Positions 36,133-44,615 of a stretch of 64,000 bases of DNA are shown here, piece after piece (the first letter of the stretch is position 1; each line of letters begins with the position of its first letter). This DNA comes from Desulfocapsa sp. (lineage in GTDB: Bacteria; Desulfobacterota; Desulfobulbia; Desulfobulbales; Desulfocapsaceae): contig JAQYVF010000014.1 of NCBI GenBank assembly GCA_030145625.1, positions 1-64,000 of the forward strand. The letters are read 5' to 3'. Under the pieces are notes generated by a model that was not told the DNA's origin, searched no databases, and was given only the letters and a program-made list of their open reading frames with translations. Position numbers and translations under genes: made by a program.

Positions 36133-36969
36133 ATGAGGATTCTACAGGTCAGAGACCTCCTGGAGGGGATTAACCGTTTTGCACCCTTTGGTCTTGCTGA
36201 AAGCTGGGATAACGTCGGGCTCCTGGTGGGGAGACCTGACCGGGAGGTTTGCTCCCTGCTTCTTGGAATCGATCCCACCCTTCCCCTTCTTGAAGAAGCT
36301 GTCAAGAGAGGGGCAGATACCTTGATTACCCATCATCCCTGCATTTTCCGTCCCCTTCCTTCTGTCAATACCGCAACTCCCGCTGGGGCCTTCCTTGAAA
36401 GGGCTTTGGAACAGAAAATAAATGTCATTGCCTGTCATACCAATCTGGACAGTGCCGTAGAGGGCGTCAGTGATGCCCTTGCAGACCGGTTGGGGCTGAG
36501 TGGCCTGCGGCCTCTGCATACTGTGGATTTTCCCGGTATGACTGGTACTGGGCTGGGGAGAGTCGGAAGTTTCCCTGTGGCTCTTTCTTCTCAGGATTTT
36601 CTGGAACGTATTTTTGCTGCCCTGGGAATTGATGGGGTGAATGTTGCTGGACAACTGCCCAATGAGGTGAAAACAGTAGCTTTGTGTGGCGGCAGCGGTT
36701 CTGAGTTTGCCGAAGATGCTCTGCATAGCGGTGCTGATGTCTATCTTTCGGCAGAGATAAAGCATTCCACTGCTCGCTGGGCCGAAGAGGCTGGATTTTG
36801 CATTATTGACGGAACGCATTACGGAACGGAACAACCGGCAGTGGCTTTGCTTGCCGATAAGTTAGGAACTCTTGCCCGGGAGAAGGGCTGGGATCTCAAT
36901 ATTTTTCAGGCTGAATCTGAACGGCCAGTTTTTAATTTTATTCATAAAAAAGAGACAATTACTGCATAA
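36133..36969 (+). CDS. Nif3-like dinuclear metal centre hexameric protein
   Basis: A 278-residue protein of the Nif3/YbgI family (sometimes annotated GTP cyclohydrolase I type 2). The metal-binding parts are AESWDNVGLLVG, DTLITHHPCIF, VIACHTNLDSA and, at the end, IIDGTHYGTEQPAV. The central PII-like insert is absent, giving the short form. The reaction is uncertain. It is followed at 25 bp by the zinc-ribbon gene, a pairing common in Desulfobacterota as I recall. Confidence 0.92.
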   Translation: MRILQVRDLLEGINRFAPFGLAESWDNVGLLVGRPDREVCSLLLGIDPTLPLLEEAVKRGADTLITHHPCIFRPLPSVNTATPAGAFLERALEQKINVIACHTNLDSAVEGVSDALADRLGLSGLRPLHTVDFPGMTGTGLGRVGSFPVALSSQDFLERIFAALGIDGVNVAGQLPNEVKTVALCGGSGSEFAEDALHSGADVYLSAEIKHSTARWAEEAGFCIIDGTHYGTEQPAVALLADKLGTLAREKGWDLNIFQAESERPVFNFIHKKETITA

Positions 36970-36993
36970 TATAAAATATATAGGAGAACACTC

Positions 36994-37716
36994 TTGAACG
37001 AAGAAATAGTCCAACTCACATTGCTACAGGTTATTGATCATGAGATTGATGGTATTGATTCCAAGATTCAGAGAGAACAGGAAGCGTTGGAAGGGCGGAG
37101 CGTGGATCTGGCAGAGCGGGAGGCAACATTTGCCAAGCTTGAGGAAAAAATAGAAAACCTTGAGAAAGAGCGGCGTACTCTGGAGATGGAAGCTGCCGAT
37201 GAGATGGTGCATGTGAAAGATCGGCAGTCCAAGATGATGCAGGTGCAGACCGGGCGTGAACAGGCCGCCTTACTCAAAGAGATCGAGGACGGTAAAAAAG
37301 GCGTCAAGGAAAAAGAAGAGAAGATTGTTACCATCATGGAAGATGTGGAGCAGTTGACCGCTGAGATCGAAGAGTTGAAAAATCTTCTCAAAGGTGAGAC
37401 GGAACTGTTGCAGGAAGAGACGGAAAAGGTCAAAAAGAGTATAGAAAAGATAACCAAAGGGAAGAAGACGAAGGTTAGGAAGCGGGATGCCCAGGCCAAA
37501 AATCTGAAAGCGCCGCTCCTGAAAAAATATGACACGCTACGTAAACATCGCAACGGACTTGCCGTTGTCAATGTTCTGCAGGGGGTTTGTCAGGGATGTT
37601 TCATGGCCATTCCACCCCAGCGCTATAATGTCCTTCTCCGCGGAGATGAATATTTTGATTGCCCCACCTGTCAGCGAATTATGTACCACCAGCCTCTGGA
37701 GGAAACAGAGAAGTAA
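36994..37716 (+). CDS. Coiled-coil protein with C-terminal C4 zinc ribbon
   Basis: A 240-residue protein. Residues about 15-165 are a long charged coiled coil, and the end has two CxxC pairs, VCQGCFMAIPP and FDCPTCQRI, forming a zinc ribbon. Bacterial homologues (CdsZ-like/DUF164) are thought to bind nucleic acids; the exact role is unknown. The start is a TTG with TAGGAGA placed correctly upstream. It is probably cotranscribed with the Nif3-like gene, with rnpB following about 110 bp later. Confidence 0.9.
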   Translation: MNEEIVQLTLLQVIDHEIDGIDSKIQREQEALEGRSVDLAEREATFAKLEEKIENLEKERRTLEMEAADEMVHVKDRQSKMMQVQTGREQAALLKEIEDGKKGVKEKEEKIVTIMEDVEQLTAEIEELKNLLKGETELLQEETEKVKKSIEKITKGKKTKVRKRDAQAKNLKAPLLKKYDTLRKHRNGLAVVNVLQGVCQGCFMAIPPQRYNVLLRGDEYFDCPTCQRIMYHQPLEETEK

Positions 37717-37790
37717 AGGCTCTGTTGCTTGATAGTTTTTTTGGCTCAGGCGGGAGGTGGCTCGAAGTCTATGCGCACACGATTTTTCAC

Positions 37791-37819
37791 TTTCAACTTT
37801 TTGGAAATCTTACTATAGA
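37791..37819 (+). promoter_or_regulatory. Putative promoter of rnpB
   Basis: TTTCAA at 37791-37796 and TATAGA at 37814-37819 with 17-bp spacing. The expected start site, about 37826, coincides with the 5' strand of the RNase P P1 helix. Confidence 0.45.
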
Positions 37820-37826
37820 AAGCAGA

Positions 37827-38182
37827 GGAGTGGGTGTATGGTCGCTTCGGTATTTGATGCCGGGGAGGAAAGTCCGAACTCCGCAGGGCAGGATGGTTCG
37901 TAACGCGAACGCCGGGTGACTGGCGGAAAGTGCCACAGAAAATATACCGCCGGGTCTTTAAGGCCTGGTAAGGGTGAAATGGCGAGGTAAGAGCTCACCG
38001 CCTGTATGGTGACATGCAGGGCAGGGTAAACCCCATCCGGAGCAAGACCAAATAGGAAGACGATTGAGGGCGGCCCGCCTGAGGTCTTCGGGTAGGTTGC
38101 AAGAGATGCCGGGCGATCGGTATCCACAGTGAAATGACCATGATCCCGTAAGGGAAACAGAATTCGGCTTATAACCCACTCC
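37827..38182 (+). ncRNA. rnpB: RNase P RNA, bacterial type A
   Basis: The catalytic RNA that processes tRNA 5' ends. Conserved core segments are present in order: GAGGAAAGTCCGAACTCC (37865 on), GCCACAGAAA (about 37932), GGTAAGGGTGAAATGGCGAGG, GGGTAAACCCC (about 38024), AGGAAGACGATTGAGGGCGGCCCG (about 38054, landmark), and ACAGAATTCGGCTTA near the end. The first bases GGAGTGGGT (37827-37835) pair with ACCCACTCC (38174-38182) to form P1, which fixes both ends. A CTTTTCTTTTTTTT run directly follows and should act with P1 in termination. Confidence 0.95.
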
Positions 38183-38210
38183 TTTTCTTTTTTTTGGTGC
38201 AGAGCGTTCA

Positions 38211-38296
38211 CAGGCACCGCATATTCGATCAAACAGAACGCCCAACATAGGTTCACTATGGTCGGGCGTTCTGTTTGATCGAATATGCAGCACCTG
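38211..38296. repeat. Long near-perfect hairpin downstream of rnpB
   Basis: A 25-bp perfect inverted repeat, 38219-38243 against 38264-38288, with a 20-nt loop that itself holds CATAG/CTATG. Outside it, CAGG...CCTG at 38211 and 38293 extends the stem with G-U pairs, to about 35 bp in RNA. No T-run follows directly (the nearest is about 30 bases on), so it is not a standard terminator. It lies between rnpB and ispDF; its function is unknown. Confidence 0.8.
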
Positions 38297-38374
38297 CAAC
38301 CGCTTAGTCACTATTAGTTTTTTCGCTCGGTTTATCTTTTTATTTATTCAGAATTGCCTGGTTTCTTTATTTAA

Positions 38375-39556
38375 ATGGTCATAGCTGCTGCTATAATTCC
38401 TGCTGCCGGAAGCGGGAGCAGGATGGGTTTGGATCACCCCAAACAGTACCATTTTCTTGCCGGTGCCCCTATTCTTGTCCACACCGTTCGGGTGTTTGTA
38501 ACTTCTCCATGTATCGATACAATTGTAGTGGTTGTTCCTGCTGACAGGGTTGCTGCTACGCGTCAGCTTCTGACGGATTACGATCTGGCAGAGGGAACTG
38601 TGCAAGTGACTAGTGGTGGTAGAAGGCGGCAGGATTCTGTGCGGGCCGGGTTGGCTCTTCTTGATGAGGAGGTGGATATTGTCCTTGTCCATGATGGTGC
38701 CCGTCCTTTGCTGGAAGCTGAGTTGATTGAACGTTGCTGTCAAGCTGCCATTGAGCACGGTGCAGCCATTGCTGCCGTACCGGTGAAGGATACACTGAAA
38801 AAAGGCGGGTCAGACAGTCGAATCCATCACACGGTTGATCGGGAAGGGTTGTGGCAGGCCCAGACGCCGCAGGCTGTTCGACGGCCTCTTCTGCAAAAGG
38901 CCTATGAGCAGATCGGTGATGCAGATGTTACCGATGAGGCCTCGCTGCTAGAGCTGGCCGGCACTGATGTCTGGTTGGTTGAGGGGGCTGAGACGAATAT
39001 AAAGATTACACGGCCGGACGATCTGGTCATTGCTGAAAAAATTATGGAAAAATCAGCTGTTCCTTCCCTGTTAATAGGTCATGGCTATGACGCTCATTGT
39101 TTTGCCCCGGAGCGGAAGCTGGTGCTTGGTGGAGTGACTATTCCCTTTGAGATGGGGCTTGCCGGCCACTCAGATGCAGATGTCCTGACCCATGCCTTGT
39201 GTGATGCCATTTTAGGCGCTATGGGGGCAGGAGATATCGGTGCTCATTTTCCGGATTCGGAGCAGCGTTTTAAAAATATCTACTCCATTAAACTCCTGAA
39301 AGATGTTGTCGCGATTGCCGGGGAAAAAGGTTTGCTACTGTCCAATGCTGACGTGACATTGGTTTGCCAGGGACCGAAGCTGGCACCTTTTATAGCAGAG
39401 ATGCGTACTATTTTGTCGGGAACCTGTATGGTTAGTGAAAAACGTATGAATGTAAAGGCAACAACCACTGAAAAGATGGGCTTTACCGGACGAATGGAGG
39501 GAATCAGTTGTCATGCAGTGGTTCTCCTTAGCAAAAGAGTGGAGAAAAGAGGATGA
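38375..39556 (+). CDS. ispDF: Bifunctional IspD/IspF enzyme of the MEP isoprenoid pathway
   Basis: A 393-residue fusion of two non-consecutive MEP-pathway enzymes. Residues 1-225 are IspD (MEP cytidylyltransferase): IIPAAGSGSRMG, DHPKQYH, LVHDGARPLL, and AVPVKDTLK. Residues about 228-393 are IspF (cyclodiphosphate synthase): IGHGYDAHCF, GGVTIPFEMGLAGHSDADVLTHALCDAILGA (zinc His and Asp), GDIGAHFPDSE and the KATTTEKMGFTGR end. The last four bases overlap the next gene's ATGA, so translation is coupled to the M20 peptidase. Confidence 0.96.
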   Translation: MVIAAAIIPAAGSGSRMGLDHPKQYHFLAGAPILVHTVRVFVTSPCIDTIVVVVPADRVAATRQLLTDYDLAEGTVQVTSGGRRRQDSVRAGLALLDEEVDIVLVHDGARPLLEAELIERCCQAAIEHGAAIAAVPVKDTLKKGGSDSRIHHTVDREGLWQAQTPQAVRRPLLQKAYEQIGDADVTDEASLLELAGTDVWLVEGAETNIKITRPDDLVIAEKIMEKSAVPSLLIGHGYDAHCFAPERKLVLGGVTIPFEMGLAGHSDADVLTHALCDAILGAMGAGDIGAHFPDSEQRFKNIYSIKLLKDVVAIAGEKGLLLSNADVTLVCQGPKLAPFIAEMRTILSGTCMVSEKRMNVKATTTEKMGFTGRMEGISCHAVVLLSKRVEKRG

Positions 39557-40695
39557 TAACCTATCCAATCGATAAAGAACGGCTGGCAAAAGGGTTCATG
39601 CGGCTCTGTGAGATCGACAGTCCGTCTCGGCAGGAAAGGCGTGTGGCTGATTATCTGACTAAGGTCTTTACCGAGTTGGAGGCCGAAGCGGTAATAGAAG
39701 ATGCTTCTGCAGAAAAAACCGGAGCGGATTGCGGAAACCTGCTTATTCGTTTTCCTGGGACAGTGGCGCGCGAACCGCTCTTTTTTGCCTGTCATATGGA
39801 TACGGTGGAGCCGGGTTGTGGAATTGAGGTCCTTCGCACCGGTGATATCTTCACTTCCCGTGGGAAGACCATTCTGGGTGGGGATGATAAGTCCGGAATA
39901 GCGGCCCTTGTGGAAATGATACAGGTCCTGCGAGAGAATGAGTTTGAGTACGGACCTGTAGAGATCCTGCTCACCACCTGCGAGGAGATCGGCTTGCTGG
40001 GGGCCAAACATCTGGATCCCAGCCTCCTCCTGGCTCAATACGGTTATGCCTTGGATTCCACCGGAATTAATCGGGTCATTGTCGGGGCACCGGCAGCGAA
40101 TCGTTTGAAAGTCAAGGTGCATGGCATTGCTGCTCATGCCGGACTCAATCCGGAACATGGTGTTTCAGCTTTCTGCCTGGCGGCGCGTGCCATAGCCGAC
40201 TTGCGTCTTGGTCGACTGGATGAGCAGTCAACGGCCAATTTTGGATTGATTCATGGTGGTGTGGCCACGAACATTATTCCGGATCTGATCACCATAGAGG
40301 GGGAGGTTCGCTCCCATTCTGTGCAGAAACTGGATGACTATACACAGGAAATTAAAAGCACATTCCGGAATGTGGTGAGGAATTGGGCTGCACAGGCTGG
40401 TGGGGCAAAACAACCTTCCGTGGATATCAGTGTTCAGATGGAGTATCCAGCCATGCACCTTGAGGATAATGATCCTGTTCTTGCCAGAGTGCGGCAGGCA
40501 GGTGATCATTTGGAACGGGAGATTCTTTTTCAGGTGGCCGGCGGCGGATCGGATGCAAATATCTTCAACAGTTATGGTTTGAAGACGGCCATTATCGCCA
40601 CAGGTATGGATAAGGTTCACACCACTGATGAATGCCTGGATTTGCGAGATCTCACTAGTTTGACAGAGCTGTTACTGGCTATTGTGCTGGTGTGA
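39553..40695 (+). CDS. M20 family metallopeptidase (peptidase T-like)
   Basis: A 380-residue cytoplasmic dizinc aminopeptidase or acylase of the M20/M25/M40 group. Metal and catalytic motifs are FACHMDTVEPGCG, ILGGDDKSGIAAL, TTCEEIGLLGA and HTTDECLDLRDL. A dimerisation domain (VKVHGIAAHAGLNPEHG) lies around residues 185-300. The motif set matches the PepT-like branch acting on di/tripeptides. ATG overlaps the ispDF stop. Confidence 0.9.
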   Translation: MITYPIDKERLAKGFMRLCEIDSPSRQERRVADYLTKVFTELEAEAVIEDASAEKTGADCGNLLIRFPGTVAREPLFFACHMDTVEPGCGIEVLRTGDIFTSRGKTILGGDDKSGIAALVEMIQVLRENEFEYGPVEILLTTCEEIGLLGAKHLDPSLLLAQYGYALDSTGINRVIVGAPAANRLKVKVHGIAAHAGLNPEHGVSAFCLAARAIADLRLGRLDEQSTANFGLIHGGVATNIIPDLITIEGEVRSHSVQKLDDYTQEIKSTFRNVVRNWAAQAGGAKQPSVDISVQMEYPAMHLEDNDPVLARVRQAGDHLEREILFQVAGGGSDANIFNSYGLKTAIIATGMDKVHTTDECLDLRDLTSLTELLLAIVLV

Positions 40696-40898
40696 TTCGT
40701 TCTTCTCCTGAGCTTTAAACGTTTCGAGATGTGTCGATAATGAGCAATGGCAATGGGGTGAGTATGAAAATAGAGGTCTTTGATTATTCAAACAGCCACA
40801 TTTTTTCTTGGATAAAGTGTGGCTGCGTAAAATCGATCTAGCAGGAGAGTCGGAAGGGAAAGGTACGAGTCCTCTAATCATTCAGCCGTAGAGCCATT

Positions 40899-43037
40899 AT
40901 GACCCTCTTTTCGTTTGCGTTTATATTCCTTGGCAGTATCTGTTTTTCCCTTGGTTTTCTCCATCTGCTTATTTTTCTTCGCAGGAGAGACCTGAAGATT
41001 GATCTCAGTTTTTCTCTCATGGCTTTTGCCATCTCGTTTTCTTCCTTTTTTGAAATATGGGCCTTCAAGACGGAAACACTGTCCGCGTATGTCCCTCTCT
41101 TGAAAATAACACTGGTTCTTCAGTGTCTCCTCTGGATCAGTTTTGCCTGGTTTGTCTATTACTTTACCCGATCAGCAAAACGCTGGCCTCCAATCCTTAT
41201 TACTGTTCTCTATGCTCTCGCTCTGACAATCAATATCTTTTCACCTGATACTATCCTGTTTCGAGAGGTTGTGGACTTGCAATCTTATATAATGAAATCG
41301 GGAGAGACTATTTATTTTGCCAATGGTCATGCCAATCCGTTCAGGCTGATTGCAGATATTGCTTGGATTATACTGTTACTCTTTGCAGTTGTTGCCTGTA
41401 TAGGTTTTGGCAGAAAGGGGAGTCCCAGGCAGGCAATTGTCTTTGGTATAACAATTTTTCTCTGCCTTGGTCTCGGATACCTGCACGGAACTTTAATAGA
41501 TCTGGAAATTGCAGATCCACCCTACCTTGGAAGTTTTCTTTTTCTTCCCCTTGCGCTGGTAATGAGCTTTTCACTTACAGAAGAAGTGGTCAAAGCTTCC
41601 CACCTCAGCAGCGAAATCAAATCGGCGGAGTCGCGTTGGCGTAATCTGCTTGAAAATGTCAATCTCGTTGTTTTGGGTATTGACCATGATAAGAATGTTT
41701 TTTACGTCAATTCGTTTTTCCTGGAATTGACCGGATATGAAAGGAGCGATATCCTCAACCATCCCTTTCTCAACATCGTCCCGGAAAAAGATCAGAAGCG
41801 CATGGCAGCAAGGCTTGAGGAGGTGCTCGGAGGGCAATCCAGTATTTTGAGCGAACGAAATTTGTCTGTTGTCACCAGGTCAGGGGAACAGCGTGAAATA
41901 ATATTTTCCAATGTCCTGGTGTCAAACTCCGGAATCTCAGGTACTGGAATACTGAGCATTGGAAGGGATATCAGTGAGCAGGTACTGGCTGAAACAACCA
42001 GGGATGTAGCCATTCAAGAGCTTGAGGCATTAAAGAAAAACCTTGAGGAGGAAAATATCTCTCTTCGGGCTATTATGCAGGCGGATCATGATTTCAAAGA
42101 GATAGTCGGAAAAAGCAACGGAATTCTCTATGTCTTAAGCAAGGTGCAGCAGGTTGCTCACACCGACTCCACAGTTCTTATTCTTGGTGAAACCGGTACC
42201 GGCAAGGAGTTAGTTGCTAGAGCTATTCATCAGGAGAGCCAGCGTTCCGAGAAGCCTTTTGTCCGGGTCAACTGCACGGCCATTCCCTCCGACCTGGTTG
42301 AAAGTGAATTGTTTGGGCATGAACCCGGCTCGTTCACTAATGCGATAAATCTTCGGCGGGGAAAGTTTGAACTTGCCGACGGCGGGACGATTTTTCTTGA
42401 TGAGATCAGTGAAATGCCCCTAGAAACCCAGGCCAAACTGCTCAATGTTCTGCAGGAAAAGGAACTTGAGCGAGTTGGTGGATCACGAACCATTCCGGTG
42501 GATGTGCGTGTGATTTCCGCGACAAACCGAGATTTAAGTAAAGAAGTTGCTGAAGGCCTTTTCCGGGCTGATCTCTACTATCGCCTCAATGTCTATCCGG
42601 TTACTATCCCGCCCTTGCGTGAGAGAAAGGATGATATTCCTCTGTTGGTTCAACATTTTATCTCACTGTTTAATAAGAAATTCAATAAAAATGTCGATGA
42701 AGTTCCGCATCTTGTCATGGATTCTCTTGTAAACTATGGTTGGCCGGGGAATGTCCGTGAGCTTCAAAACATCCTTGAACGGGCGGTGATCACCTGTAAA
42801 GGATCGAACCTGATTCTTCCTGGTGAGCTCAGGTCCATCCAGAACAATAATCATAAAAAACCAGATGTTGAAAGCGAATTGCTGCCCCTTGCAGAAGTCG
42901 AACGCCAACATATTCTTCGCACTCTACAGAAAACCGGTTGGCAGATAAGTGGCTTGAAAGGCGCTGCGCGCATACTCAAATTGAATCCTTCAACCCTTCG
43001 TTCACGGATCAAAAAACTTGATCTGGAACGACCCTGA
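40899..43037 (+). CDS. Sigma-54-dependent activator with N-terminal multi-helix sensor, PAS and AAA+ domains
   Basis: A 712-residue membrane-linked enhancer-binding protein. Residues about 1-228 have about seven membrane helices (histidine-kinase-type 7TM sensor), 240-365 a PAS domain (VNLVVLGIDHDKNVFYVN), a short coiled coil, then the sigma-54 AAA+ domain: Walker A GETGTGKE (about 430), Walker B GGTIFLDEI (about 495), and a C-terminal Fis-type HTH (GAARILKLNPSTLRSRIKKL). The loop that contacts sigma-54, normally GAFTGA, reads GSFTNA (about 477-482). A membrane sensor fused directly to an EBP needs no separate kinase. The downstream operon has a candidate -24/-12 promoter. Confidence 0.92.
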   Translation: MTLFSFAFIFLGSICFSLGFLHLLIFLRRRDLKIDLSFSLMAFAISFSSFFEIWAFKTETLSAYVPLLKITLVLQCLLWISFAWFVYYFTRSAKRWPPILITVLYALALTINIFSPDTILFREVVDLQSYIMKSGETIYFANGHANPFRLIADIAWIILLLFAVVACIGFGRKGSPRQAIVFGITIFLCLGLGYLHGTLIDLEIADPPYLGSFLFLPLALVMSFSLTEEVVKASHLSSEIKSAESRWRNLLENVNLVVLGIDHDKNVFYVNSFFLELTGYERSDILNHPFLNIVPEKDQKRMAARLEEVLGGQSSILSERNLSVVTRSGEQREIIFSNVLVSNSGISGTGILSIGRDISEQVLAETTRDVAIQELEALKKNLEEENISLRAIMQADHDFKEIVGKSNGILYVLSKVQQVAHTDSTVLILGETGTGKELVARAIHQESQRSEKPFVRVNCTAIPSDLVESELFGHEPGSFTNAINLRRGKFELADGGTIFLDEISEMPLETQAKLLNVLQEKELERVGGSRTIPVDVRVISATNRDLSKEVAEGLFRADLYYRLNVYPVTIPPLRERKDDIPLLVQHFISLFNKKFNKNVDEVPHLVMDSLVNYGWPGNVRELQNILERAVITCKGSNLILPGELRSIQNNNHKKPDVESELLPLAEVERQHILRTLQKTGWQISGLKGAARILKLNPSTLRSRIKKLDLERP

Positions 43038-43095
43038 TTTTTTCTCTTCCTCTCTTCTATATTTCAATTTGTCATCGACATAAATCGCGCTATTT

Positions 43096-43133
43096 AACCG
43101 CGAAATAACACCGATGTGTGATATTTCGCGGTT
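43096..43133. promoter_or_regulatory. Palindrome: possible activator-binding site or terminator
   Basis: A 12-bp perfect inverted repeat, AACCGCGAAATA (43096-43107) and TATTTCGCGGTT (43122-43133), around a smaller CAC/GTG palindrome. It lies 59 bp after the sigma-54 activator gene and about 115-150 bp before the predicted start of the next transcript, the usual place for an enhancer-type site. Only a weak T-rich stretch (GTTTGTTTG) follows, so a terminator is the poorer reading. Confidence 0.45.
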
Positions 43134-43219
43134 TGTTTGCCTTGTTTGCCTTGCTTTCGTTTTCGGTTATGTAGCTGTATTCCGATATGTTCTGGGAAAT
43201 TTTGCCGTTTCCATATTAG

Positions 43220-43235
43220 TGGCTCGTTTCTTGGA
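43220..43235 (+). promoter_or_regulatory. Candidate sigma-54 (-24/-12) promoter
   Basis: TGGCTCGTTTCTTGGA compared with the consensus TGGCACG-N4-TTGCA. The -24 GG is present; the -12 element reads TTGG rather than TTGC, one mismatch at an important base. It is 44 bp before the ABM-domain gene and directly downstream of a sigma-54 activator gene. Confidence 0.4.
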
Positions 43236-43278
43236 TTGCTTTTCTTTATGTGTGGATCTTTTTATCTGAGGAGAAGCA

Positions 43279-43575
43279 ATGGTTGGACTTGAAATGTTGA
43301 TCAGAATTTATCCTGAAAAGCGAACAGAATTTCTTCAGGCTTTTGAGATGCTGACGATTCTGGATCACTTGGGTGACAGACGTATCGACCTGAATCTTTT
43401 TGAACAGGTCAAGGAGCCAAATGTCTTTTTGTGGCTGGAACATTGGGACAATGATGAATCTTTGGGCCGGTATTATCAGGAGCACAAGTTCAAAGCTCTG
43501 ATGGGTGCTGTTGAGATACTTGGCAGCCTTATTTATAAACGATCATTTTTAATTGAGGAAAAATCGACATGTTAA
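43279..43575 (+). CDS. Antibiotic-biosynthesis-monooxygenase (ABM) fold small protein
   Basis: A 98-residue single-domain dimeric alpha+beta-barrel protein. The core pattern is MLIRIYPEKRTEFLQAFE, IDLNLFEQVKEPNVFLWLEHWDND (abbreviated family block) and LGRYYQEHKFKALMG. ABM proteins include quinol monooxygenases and haem-degrading enzymes, but many are uncharacterised; no haem ligand or catalytic residue is clear. GAGGAGAAG gives a good ribosome-binding site. It overlaps the next gene by 7 bp, so the two are translationally coupled. Confidence 0.75.
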   Translation: MVGLEMLIRIYPEKRTEFLQAFEMLTILDHLGDRRIDLNLFEQVKEPNVFLWLEHWDNDESLGRYYQEHKFKALMGAVEILGSLIYKRSFLIEEKSTC

Positions 43576-44396
43576 ATCGTTTCGTATCGTTCGCTTTGTT
43601 CTGTTGGATGATTTTGTGGGCTGCCCCGATTGTTTTCGCAGAGGAAAAAGGCGGAGACGACCTGGCAGCTAAAACACAGAATCCGGTTGGTGCCATGTAT
43701 AGCCTGCCATTCAAATTTACCTTTGACTATGGCGCTGACAATGGTGAGGCAAGCTTTCTTAATGTTCAACCGGTAATTCCAGTAACTGTAGGCAACTGGA
43801 ATCTGATTAACCGCGTCATAATGCCACTCATTGACACCCCTGGAATGGTCACTGGAACACCAGGAATTCCAAATCCGGTTCAGGGTGACGGTGCTACAGG
43901 TCTTGGCGATATCAACTACTCGGTTTTTCTTTCTCCGGCAGAACCCGGAAAAGTTATTTGGGGTGTTGGGCCTTCCATCATGATGGATACAGCTTCCGAT
44001 GAACAGCTGGGCAGCGGAAAATGGAGTTGGGGGCCGACAGCTGTTATTCTCACCCAACCTAAACCTTGGACCTTGGGGCTCCTTGGACGTCAGCTCTGGT
44101 CATTTGCAGGGGATTCCGACCGTAAGGTTGTCAATCAGCTGCTCCTTGAACCATTCATTAATTACAATCTTGATAATGGCTGGTACCTGATCACCGATAT
44201 GATCATCACTGCCAACTGGATGGCCGAATCAAGTAATCGCTGGACCGTTCCAATAGGTGCTGGTTTTGGTAAAATGTTTGCCATCGGCAGTCAGAAAATG
44301 AACACCAAACTTGAGGCCTATTACAATGTTGAGAAACCGCAGGGCGCACCGGATTGGTCCTTAAACTGGACACTGCAGTTTTTGTTTCCACGATAA
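43569..44396 (+). CDS. Outer-membrane beta-barrel protein ('neuromedin U'/phenol_MetA_deg-like)
   Basis: A 275-residue exported protein with a signal peptide (about 1-24, ending VFA). The mature region has alternating strands with LNVQPVIPVTVGNWNLINRVIMPL, GDGATGLGDINYSVFLSP, KWSWGPTAVILTQP and a C-terminal aromatic residue near WTLQFLFPR, typical of outer-membrane barrels in the transporter/neuromedin-U annotation group. Possibly a channel for aromatic or hydrophobic compounds. It is coupled to the ABM gene and followed 219 bp later by arylsulfatase. Confidence 0.8.
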   Translation: MLNRFVSFALFCWMILWAAPIVFAEEKGGDDLAAKTQNPVGAMYSLPFKFTFDYGADNGEASFLNVQPVIPVTVGNWNLINRVIMPLIDTPGMVTGTPGIPNPVQGDGATGLGDINYSVFLSPAEPGKVIWGVGPSIMMDTASDEQLGSGKWSWGPTAVILTQPKPWTLGLLGRQLWSFAGDSDRKVVNQLLLEPFINYNLDNGWYLITDMIITANWMAESSNRWTVPIGAGFGKMFAIGSQKMNTKLEAYYNVEKPQGAPDWSLNWTLQFLFPR

Positions 44397-44615
44397 AGGA
44401 GAAAATGCATAATTGATACTCCCAATTTTCAGTTTTTGTCTAGTCTTCTGATTAGGTCAACCAGTCCTCAGCAAGCAGATAGGCTGTTGAGCGAAGCTGG
44501 ATACTTTCCGATATCGTGAAGCAATAAAAGCGTTGCATCTTTGTAATACGAGGCGTTTATCCGGCCCCATTTTGGGATTGGATTAAAAAAGGTACTTAAC
44601 CATAGGGAGAATTGT

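Noticed and set aside
37659-38311. Several frames over the RNase P RNA
   Set aside because: The region is explained by rnpB with a closing P1 helix and conserved core.
40793-40825. CAGCCACA...TGTGGCTG hairpin upstream of the sigma-54 activator
   Set aside because: No U-run on either side and a large loop; insufficient to call a terminator or operator.
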